Assembly: GCF_014066305.1 (NCBI RefSeq)
Contig: NW_023501194.1
Coordinates: 1 to 17,315 of the forward strand
Length of the DNA stretch: 17,315 nucleotides
Reading direction: 5' to 3'
Source of the DNA: Letharia columbiana
Taxonomy: Eukaryota > Ascomycota > Lecanoromycetes > Lecanorales > Parmeliaceae
Below are positions 1-7,156 of this stretch, in pieces; within the stretch, counting starts at the first letter, position 1; each line of letters opens with the position of its first letter. Both the position numbers and the translations under genes were made by a program. The notes under the pieces are model-generated. The model was given only the letters and a program-made list of their open reading frames with translations. It did no database searches and was not told the DNA's origin.

Positions 1-1
1 C

Positions 2-499
2 TACGAAGCTTCATTGACTTCCAACCTCTCAAACACTCTGAGCTCTCGCATACTTCTTCCCTACAGCTTCTCCGTCCCCAACACCCAGATCTACCTCCGT
101 CTAGGCTTCGGTTACCCCCGCCACCGCCTTGACCTCATGAGCATGGGTGGTCTTATCGCCGTAATACAGCATGACATTGCCGAAACCATCGAGATTGAAG
201 GTGAGGATGCCTTTCCCGTTCTCGACATTGACCATCGACAGAGATTGGCATATACGCTGGGCGACGGCTTTTATCTCGTCGTGCGGAGTGTCAAGGGTTC
301 GCAAAGACTTTTCACGTGGCGGGAATTGAGCAATGTTGTTGAGGGACTGTGGTTGTTCTTGATTGTTGGGGAGAGAAATTATTGCACGGAATTTAAGTTT
401 TGGGATGGGCCGGGGAGGTGGATGGTGGAACATTTAGGAAGTGGGGGAATTGTGTTGGATAGGAGTGGGGCGGAGGAGGTTGCAGATGAAAAGAGTTGA
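2..499 (+). CDS. C-terminal part of a fungal protein of unknown function (5' end outside window)
   Basis: The frame is open from base 2 to a TGA at 497-499, so this is the 3' part of a gene entering from the left. The peptide begins around PYSFSVPNTQIYLRLGFG, continues with a GGLIAVIQHDIAE segment and a conserved-looking block LFTWRELSNVVEGLWLFL, and ends in an acidic tail. From memory, the pattern (a VPNT segment, then TW.EL..VVEGL) resembles a lineage-restricted family of short, often secreted, filamentous-fungal proteins. No enzymatic motif is visible and I assign no function. A pyrimidine-rich TTCTTCCCTACAG at 54-66 could be a splice acceptor, in which case the last exon starts at 67. No in-frame ATG occurs before 138, which also points to an upstream start. 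The coding call is fairly good; the family call is tentative. Confidence 0.55.
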   Translation, partial: YEASLTSNLSNTLSSRILLPYSFSVPNTQIYLRLGFGYPRHRLDLMSMGGLIAVIQHDIAETIEIEGEDAFPVLDIDHRQRLAYTLGDGFYLVVRSVKGSQRLFTWRELSNVVEGLWLFLIVGERNYCTEFKFWDGPGRWMVEHLGSGGIVLDRSGAEEVADEKS

Positions 500-1463
500 G
501 CAGATTAGACATGGAGTAGGTATATTGATGACGTGCTTCCTTCTGAGAAAGATATTGGGAAGATCTTCGCTATTCGTTAGTTTCGTTACCGTAGCCATTA
601 TGTTGCAGAAGTGAAATAGACGACTCACATATCTCAGGTTTGATGAGCACCTTGAGTACATTCGTATACCTGAACATACGACCAAGGTATCTCACTGCCA
701 GGCTGGCGGGCTTGCAAAGGCATATATCTATGCACAGAGCCAAAAGATTTGGCTAACACCCGTTGGACGTCCTTGCCAAAGACCCGTAGACGCTCTGGTA
801 AGTATCGCCAGTGATAGCGCTTGTGATATGCATAATTTTGCTGCCGACGGGATGCTCCAAAACTCTCGGTGTGGTGAGCGGCGTTATAGGCCTCCTGCCT
901 GGTCAATTCAAAATGGGTGTGATGTTCAGATAAGTGACCGAGGAGGATGATGGATGCTAGGTATGGTCATGCGCATTTCACATTCGCATATTCTTTTTTA
1001 TATATACTCAGACGCGTACTATATGAACACCTACAGACATGATCATTGCCCATGGCAATGACAAATTGTAGAACAGGTAGCAATCCGTGATACCTTGTTG
1101 CTCGACATGTATCTTCTCCTTCAGAGTGTATTAGAAACTGGGCGATTATGTGGCTAACGATGTTTCCTAGCTATGACTTGGCACTTGGGACAGTGGGATA
1201 CAACTGACAGAATGTATAATTCTTTCTGCTGTCCTATGGCTGTCATTATCAATGGTGTTGGTCTGCCCTTAAGAGGGAAGTCCTTGCGATCCTGGATTTT
1301 GCAGGTATTGTCTTACGAAATCGTCAATTGATGTCACAGCACGAGCGCCATTTTCGGTTTCTTCCCTATAAATAGAGGATTTTATCAATGCTCTACAAAC
1401 TAGATGCCCACAGCTCTAGTCTACGCCCGCAAAGGCATGCTGGGCAATTCTTGGCCCACAGAT
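500..1463. other. Gene-poor intergenic stretch with promoter-like TATA and a palindrome
   Basis: I find no recognisable gene between the left-edge gene and the end of the MFS pseudogene. The stretch holds a perfect 8-bp inverted repeat (1043-1050/1054-1061) and a TATA-like run TTTATATATACT near 996-1008. A second TATA-like element, CTATAAATAG, lies near 1366-1375 and would read rightward, into the antisense of the MFS pseudogene's 3' end. One unidentified minus-strand open frame is listed separately. Confidence 0.4.
634..906 (-). CDS. Unidentified small open frame, doubtful
   Basis: This 90-codon minus-strand frame has fairly natural amino-acid use (segments such as YHKRYHWRYLPERLRVFGKDVQRVLAKS). 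It lacks an ATG at its first codon: the frame opens at TTG, just after a possible splice acceptor TTGACCAG. I do not recognise it. It could be an exon of an unannotated small gene, a remnant, or a chance frame. No upstream exon could be joined convincingly. The only support is frame length and a basic, non-repetitive composition. Confidence 0.2.
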   Translation of the reverse strand: MTRQEAYNAAHHTESFGASRRQQNYAYHKRYHWRYLPERLRVFGKDVQRVLAKSFGSVHRYMPLQARQPGSEIPWSYVQVYECTQGAHQT

Positions 1464-3123
1464 CTATACAATTGCATCTTGTTTACCAGCTCTGCCACCC
1501 ATGCGCTCCTTCTCTATTTCTGCTGCTCGTCGTGCTTCGACTTCCAACCCTGTCTCCACAACCGTATGATCTTTACTCAATACCCGACCCCCGATGAAGT
1601 ATATAGTCACGAGTCCCACAGCAGAGAAGGCTGTTTGTAAGATCTACAAATCGCGAATTGCAATATAATACGCGTCCCGTGCTGCAGTCTTCTGATCTGC
1701 GGGTAATTTGTTGACTGTGAAAACACTAGACGCCCCTCCTCCATTGGCTAATGTGCCAGTAAGTTTATATTGCCCACGCATGACGTTTTGAAAGACTACT
1801 TCGCCAAGAATAAGTCCTATGCTAGTAGCAAGATTTCTGACGAAGCTGAATGTAGAGGTAGCTGTACCGACGTCGCTGCTCTTGACAGCGCTTTGGAAAG
1901 CGATGGTCAGTGCCTGGAAGTTTGGATCGATACCGGCACCAAGAATGATCTGAAATATAGCCACCCGGGCCCATTGTCGCGAGTGTGGTAGATCAATAAG
2001 TAGACCGCTCCCAAGGGTCATACGTGGAATCCACCGCGTACAAACCATGTATACACCCCCATCGCGGAGATAACCCAGCCTGTGAAAGCATCTACGACGA
2101 ATACAGGAATGGCCATCGGTAGTAGCAAGACCCCTGAAAACAAGGCACTAGTTCCGAGTACAGATTGGAAGTATAGTGGAAGGAAGTAGAAAGTGATGGA
2201 GAGCACGAAGCCGTGGAGCAAAGCAGCAACAAGCGTGGGCGAACGTTGCCACGTGTTAATGATGCTCAGAGGGATGAAAGGGACTTGCGGAATTTTCCAC
2301 TCACCGAGAATGAAGAGGATTAAAGTAGAGACTCCAAAAACGAGGAGGTAGATGACCGTTGCGGGATTCCATGGATATGACGAGCCGCCGAGGTTCATTC
2401 CGACGAGGATCATGACAGTTCTACCGACAATCGTGAGATAGTTAAGCCAGTCTATCGCTTTCAGCCCAGCTACTAGCGCTTTCAGCCCAGCTACTAGGGC
2501 TGTCTTTGGAGTCTTGAGTTTTAGAGTCCATGACATAAGCACAAGCACCACTGCAGTGCACGGAACTGCAAGAAGTCAGCAGTTAGTTATAGCATAGATA
2601 ATATCACTCGCGGTTGATGTAGAAGCACCACCGCCAGCTTACTTTCTCTGAGAGTGTCCCTCCAAGTAAAGGCCTAATGGAGCAGGCAACCGCCTAAGTC
2701 ATGCACAGAAAGCCACCATATTTCGACTGACCCCTCCAAATCATCAGCGTCTATTGCCTCAATCAATCATGGATATCCACAGAAGAGCATATCTCATAGA
2801 AAACAAATCCGCAATCACGATATTCGACAGATTGACCAACCCTGCCCCACCCAAACCCTGCACCGTCCGTCCCGCAATCAACATCACCATGTTAACGGCC
2901 GTGGCACTCAACGCACTACCAATGAAAAAGACGGCAATAGCAATGAGGAGCACGGTTTTACGGCCCCAAATATCGCTTACTTTGCCCCAGACAGGCGTCG
3001 AGGCCGCGTCGGCAAGAATGTAGGCGGCGCCCACCCAGATGTAGCCTGCGTTTGTGTGGAAGTGCTCGGAGATGGTGGGGAAGGCGGTGGTGACGATGGT
3101 TAGGTCTAGGGCGGCGAGGATAT
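1464..3123 (-). pseudogene. Decayed DHA2-family MFS drug:H+ antiporter
   Basis: Conserved MFS segments run in order on the minus strand. These are LAALDLTIVTTAFPTI (TM1), the motif-A loop GKVSDIWGRK, AGRTVQGLGGAG, the motif-C-like PLLGGTLSEKVSWRWCFYIN, and GLKAIDWLNYLTIVG. Further on come ITFYFLPLYFQSVLGTSALFSGV, GSGLLIDLPHSRQWARVAIFQ and a final TM with a charged tail. Best-fit exons are 3123-2793, 2733-2612 and 2565-1464. The gene is broken: in-frame TAG at 2696-2694 and at 1646-1644, both where family members carry Trp; a one-base shift near 2021-2022; a donor reading AT instead of GT at 2792; and a GC donor at 2611. The exon carrying the N-terminal tail and start is not found upstream of a TATACAG acceptor at 3126-3124. 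Intact relatives export toxic compounds or drugs across the plasma membrane. This copy very probably does not. The family call is strong; the exact exon ends are inferred. Confidence 0.8.
2456..2497 (-). repeat. 21-bp perfect tandem duplication inside the MFS pseudogene
   Basis: CGCTTTCAGCCCAGCTACTAG at 2456-2476 is followed directly by an identical copy at 2477-2497. It keeps frame and duplicates seven residues (LVAGLKA twice) just before the conserved AIDW segment. Other DHA2 proteins have this segment once, as far as I recall. Confidence 0.9.
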
Positions 3124-3673
3124 CTGTATACAGCTTTGCAATGTAAGGAGGGTGAAGTAGTCTCAGTATTCAGACTCTATTCATATAACCGTTGGCCTTT
3201 GCTCTCATAAATATCTCTTTAGATGAGACCTGTCGAACTATGACCCTGTACTTGTAGAGCGAGGAGAAGAGTTTAGAGTCATTGTAGCACAAGGAGTGAG
3301 GGAGAGCGGCATATAGCCCCTCTTTAATCCTCTCTCCTTGATCATTTCTGGATCGCCTGAATTAAGGCCGGCGACTTAGGTGTGGAAGTGAGTAGAAAAT
3401 AATCCCCACCCCTGCTCAACTAGCTCAATCGCTAAAGCGGCCACGGCCGCGCGAGGCCGAATGAGTGGGGGTAACATCGCGTGCCAAGCTGTGCAGGTTT
3501 GTACCCCAGCCTACCTACTCGTACGGCCTAGGGGAAATGCCGCTTTACGCTTCTCTTGGCTGGTTTTGCCAAGCCCAACGTCACTTCTCGCCAAATTTTG
3601 GTGACAGATTCGAGACCACCGACAGAACATTTTGCTTATCGAAACTTCTGCGTGAGTAGCGGCAGTTTCCAAC
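3124..3673. other. Intergenic region between the MFS pseudogene and LTV1
   Basis: These 550 bases should hold the missing 5' end and promoter of the MFS pseudogene (reading left) and the promoter/5'UTR of LTV1 (reading right). I could not find an N-terminal MFS exon here. A GC-rich imperfect palindrome, GCGGCCACGGCCGC, sits at 3438-3451. Short open frames on both strands have no recognisable content. Confidence 0.5.
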
Positions 3674-5059
3674 ATGCCGCGAAAACGGTGGATGTGAGTC
3701 CGATATCTTATTAATGCCTTGATACTATAATGCTGACTCCAGTAAAGTGACAAAAATGCCTCCACAACATTTCAACTTGTGAACCGGCCTCAAAATGACC
3801 CGAAAATCCACGATGCTTCTTCCAGCTCCATGCTCTTCCAAGAGCTTGCTCCTTCACAGGCCCATAAGATCAAAAACCGCAATGACCTAGAAGCAGAGCT
3901 TTTCGGCCCAACCGAAAGCAGTATACTTTCAGGCGTTAGAGACAATGAAGGAGAGGCTGCAGAGCATGGGATTTTTTATGACGATACCGAATATGATTAT
4001 ATGCAACATATACGAGATCTCAATGCTGGAAGCGGTAATGGACAAAGTTACCTTGTCGAGGCTGCAACAAAAAAAAAGGATGGGAAAGGGAAAGGGAAAA
4101 TGAGTTTGGAGGATGCACTGAGAGAGACATCTTTACAGGAAGAACGGAGCGAAAGCGTAGCCAGTCAAAGTGGAGGATCCCAGCTTTTGGATGATGAGTT
4201 GCTGCCGTCCAAGGACTTGAGGAGGAGCACATACCAGGATCAGCAGGACGTGCCAGATGCGTTGGCCGGCTTCCAGCCAGACATGGATCCCCGGTTACGG
4301 GAGGTACTGGAAGCTTTGGAAGACGAGGCGTACGTTGATGATGAGGAAGATTTCTTCGGAGAGATAGCGAAGGACGGCAGAGAAGTCAGCTTGGAGGAAT
4401 TTGAGGAGGCCGGCTTCGAGGACGCAGGCGATGAAGCTGGTTGGGAGACAGATGAGACGGAGAAGCCGAGCAAAGAGTACGAGACCGGAGACATGCCTCC
4501 ACCACCCGTCCCGCAAAGTACAGATACGATGATGGAGGATGGACCTGACCATGGTGATGGCGACTGGATGAAGGAATTCAGTAAATTCAAGCAAGCTGAC
4601 AAAGCTGCCAAAAAGGCGCAGCTGCAAGCCTCTAATGCTGAACTGCAGTCCTCGATCATGACGGGAACCTCAATGACTGGCGGTCGACGAAAGAAAAGGA
4701 AAGGGGCAATGACTTCTAGCACTGGTTATTCAATGACAAGCTCTTCCATTTTTCGAACAGAAGGCCAGACTCTGCTCGACGCACGTTTCGACAAGATCGA
4801 AGAAGCATACGCCGAGGACGAAATGGACATGGACGATGGTGGAGCATCCATCATGACGGGGAGTTCAATGGCTTCTAGTCAAGCACCATCTCTGGTTCAG
4901 AGGTCAGATTTCGACAGCATCATGGATGACTTCCTGGGTGGGTATTCCATGAGCGGGAAGAAGAGGGTCAAGAAGGGTGGGTATCAGAGTGGCATGGAAC
5001 AGCTTGATGAAGTACGAAATGGACTAGGCCCGGCAAGAGTCAAGCCGCAGAAGGCTTGA
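3674..5059 (+). CDS. LTV1: LTV1, 40S ribosomal subunit assembly/export factor
   Basis: Spliced model: exon 1 3674-3693, intron 3694-3747, exon 2 3748-5059, giving 443 aa. The joined N-terminus reads MPRKRWIDKNASTTFQLVNR, the hallmark LTV1 start (a basic stretch, then a short TTFQLV/HRPQ-type motif), followed by PQNDPKIHD. The middle is highly acidic (EALEDEAYVDDEEDFFGEI) with a Lys/Gly-rich patch. Near the C-terminus are the family-typical LLDARFDKIEEAYAEDEMD and a basic KKRVKKGG. LTV1 is a conserved adaptor in late pre-40S maturation; it binds ribosomal protein S3 at the beak and leaves after phosphorylation. The start codon lies in a 20-nt first exon. Exon 2 is open further upstream of the conserved VNR, and only the distal acceptor TAAAG keeps frame, because the CCAG five bases earlier would give a quick stop. 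Family call very secure. Confidence 0.93.
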
Positions 5060-5390
5060 AGATGGGCTGCATAAGCTGTATCAGACTGCATTTAGGGGCG
5101 TCAATGTTGCTTCGATAGAATTTATACCCCCAGCTGCGGAAGGAATGATCAGAAAACTTATGCCATACTCGGTTTCAGGGACCGATCCCACTGCGCAGTG
5201 ACTGACGAGCACATCGTTGAAGCTGAAATTCCCTGTTGACAGTAAAGGAATTGCCCTAACGCTAGTCCCAAACACATCGTCTCTACGAGTATCTCCGAGC
5301 GTTCGCGTCGAGGCGTCTTTTTTCTCAGCTGTCGCCAACAACTCTGCAACTTCCAAACAATCGCTCATTATAATCCATCAAATCGACATC
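5060..5390. other. Spacer between LTV1 and adenosine kinase
   Basis: This is the LTV1 3' region and adenosine kinase promoter/5'UTR. It contains a perfect 12-bp palindrome CACTGCGCAGTG (5189-5200). An antisense 95-codon frame covers most of it, but it shows no recognisable protein and I treat it as chance. Confidence 0.5.
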
Positions 5391-6892
5391 ATGACATCCA
5401 CCCAAAAGTACGCTCTGCTCTGCCTAGAGAATCCGTTACTCGGTGAGTGCCCCCAATCCCAATCCCATGAACCGAGTCAAAGGCTGAAAGAGCTGCCTGT
5501 CCAGATATCCAAGGCCAAGGGTAAGCTCCAACACCCCGTCTCACCGCTCGGAAAAATATTAACCATATCTACCTAGCGATGAAGCGATGCTCTCCAAATA
5601 CGGTCTCAAGCCCAATGACGCCATACTCGCCGAAGAAAAGCACATGGGCCTCTACGAAGACCTGCTCCAGAACCACGACGCAAAGCTCATAGCTGGCGGT
5701 GCAGCGCAGAACACTACCCGTGGTGCACAAGTACTTCTCCCTCTTTCCCTTTCCCCCCCCCATCTTCCCAACGCACACCGCACAGCGACATTGACCCCCT
5801 ACGTACCCGCAGTACATCCTCCCCCCGCACTCCACCCTCTACATCGGCTGCGTCGGCTCCGACAAATACGCCACGACCCTGCGCTCCAAGAACGAAGAAG
5901 CCGGCGTCCGCTCCGAATATCTCGTCTCTCCCGACCAACCGACCGGCCGCTGCGGGGTCATCATCACCGGCCACGACCGTTCCATGTGCACGCATTTGGC
6001 TGCCGCGAACGAGTATAAGATCTCCCATCTCCAATCGCCCGAGGTCTGGAAACTGGCGCAGCAGGCGAAGGTCTACTTTGTCGGCGGATACCACTTGACC
6101 GTCTGCGTGCCCGCGATCATGGCGCTGGCGGAGGAAGCAGCCAAGGAGGATAAGGTTTTCATCATGAGCTTGTCCGCTCCCTTCATCCCGCTGTTTTTCA
6201 AGGATCAGTTGGCTGAGACGAGCAAGTATTGGGATTACATAATTGGAAATGAGACCGAAGCGAGGAGCTGGGCAGAGTCACAGGGGCATGAGACGAAAGA
6301 TGTGAAAGAGATCGCGCAGTTGGTAGCGGATTTGCCGAAGGAGAACAAAGGACGTAAGAGGACAGTGATCTTTACGCAGGGGACCGAGAGTACGGTTGTG
6401 GCGGTGCAGGGGGAGAAAGAGATTAAGGAGTTTGGGATTATGGAGGTCAAGAAGGAGGATATCTGCGATACTAATGGTGCAGGGTGAGCGCTGTTGATAC
6501 GTCTTTTTGGGGAGTACCATGCTGATTTAAGGAACAAGTGATGCCTTTGCTGGCGGATTTGTTGCAGGTGTCGTCGAGGGAAAATCACTCGATGAATCGA
6601 TTGACATGGGACATTGGCTTGCGAGTCTGAGCATCAAGGAGCTGGGACCACAGTACGTTCATTTCCTCCTCGCAGACACAGTTCATCATCCTGTCAACCA
6701 TCGCAAAGACATTAAGCGACATCGAGCAACATCAATTCAAACTCAAACTCATTATTTGTCCCCTTTGGTCCTTAATGACAACTTGGACACCTTGCGCTCT
6801 CGAGCTGACACAGTTCCTTCCTCCAAAGATATCCCTTCCCCAAGCAAAGCTATCAGCCGACGTCGAAAAACGACTTTCTCTCCTTGAATTGA
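5391..6892 (+). CDS. ADO1: Adenosine kinase (PfkB/ribokinase family)
   Basis: Six exons: 5391-5442, 5505-5520, 5577-5730, 5813-6483, 6539-6652 and 6829-6892, giving 356 aa, close to the usual fungal length. The enzyme phosphorylates adenosine to AMP with ATP, for purine salvage and to pull adenosine away from the S-adenosylhomocysteine cycle; it is cytosolic. Visible motifs are MTSTQKYALLCLENPLLD at the start and the nucleoside-binding GGAAQNTTRGAQ (residues 63-74). Next come GRCGVIITGHDRSMCTHLAAAN, AYFVGG-type YFVGGYHLTVCVPA and NLSAPF-type MSLSAPF, then IGNETEA. The PfkB signature DTNGAGDAFAGGF has its catalytic Asp at about residue 299, split by intron 4. The end is YPFPKQSYQP. All splice sites are GT-AG and every junction keeps frame. 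Exon 2 is a 16-nt micro-exon. The last intron (176 bases) is long for this locus. Ungapped reading through intron 5 gives a different, non-conserved C-terminus, so the spliced end is preferred. Confidence 0.93.
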
Positions 6893-7156
6893 GCCGAGCA
6901 CAGCAGAGGCGTTCGGGTTTCAACAACTAAAAGCGCTTGAATTCTCATGGCGTACGACGGAATGACGACCACGTGATATGACCGAAATGGACTTCATCCT
7001 CCATATATCAGTGCACGGCATGCACTGGCGTAGCACATAGCATAGCACGTAGATAGACGAGAGCAGATGTTCTTGCACTATCAGTCCAGGACGCATATTT
7101 TTGATGATTTGAGACTCCGGAGTCGGAAATTGACCTTAGCGCACCAATGTTAGCTT
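6893..7156. other. Convergent 3' intergenic region
   Basis: Adenosine kinase (+) and the EST1/SMG7-like gene (-) end here tail to tail. It contains a 7-bp inverted repeat with a 5-base spacer (7009-7015/7021-7027). No gene is seen. Confidence 0.6.

Noticed and set aside
1388..1640. Two plus-strand frames downstream of a TATA-like element
   Set aside because: They run antisense to the MFS pseudogene's C-terminal codons and have no recognisable content.
3421..3441. tRNA A-box-like TAGCTCAATCGCTAAAGCG
   Set aside because: No matching B box (GGTTCGA-type) or acceptor stem follows within tRNA distance, so it is not a tRNA gene.
4240..4722. 160-codon open frame antisense to LTV1
   Set aside because: Ser/Pro/Ala low-complexity mirror of the acidic LTV1 codons; no independent support.
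5081..5368. 95-codon minus-strand frame between LTV1 and adenosine kinase
   Set aside because: No recognisable protein, covers the expected kinase promoter, probably chance.
6606..6887. 93-codon plus frame over the last adenosine kinase intron
   Set aside because: It is the read-through of exon 5 into a 176-base intron; the spliced alternative restores the conserved YPFPKQ C-terminus.
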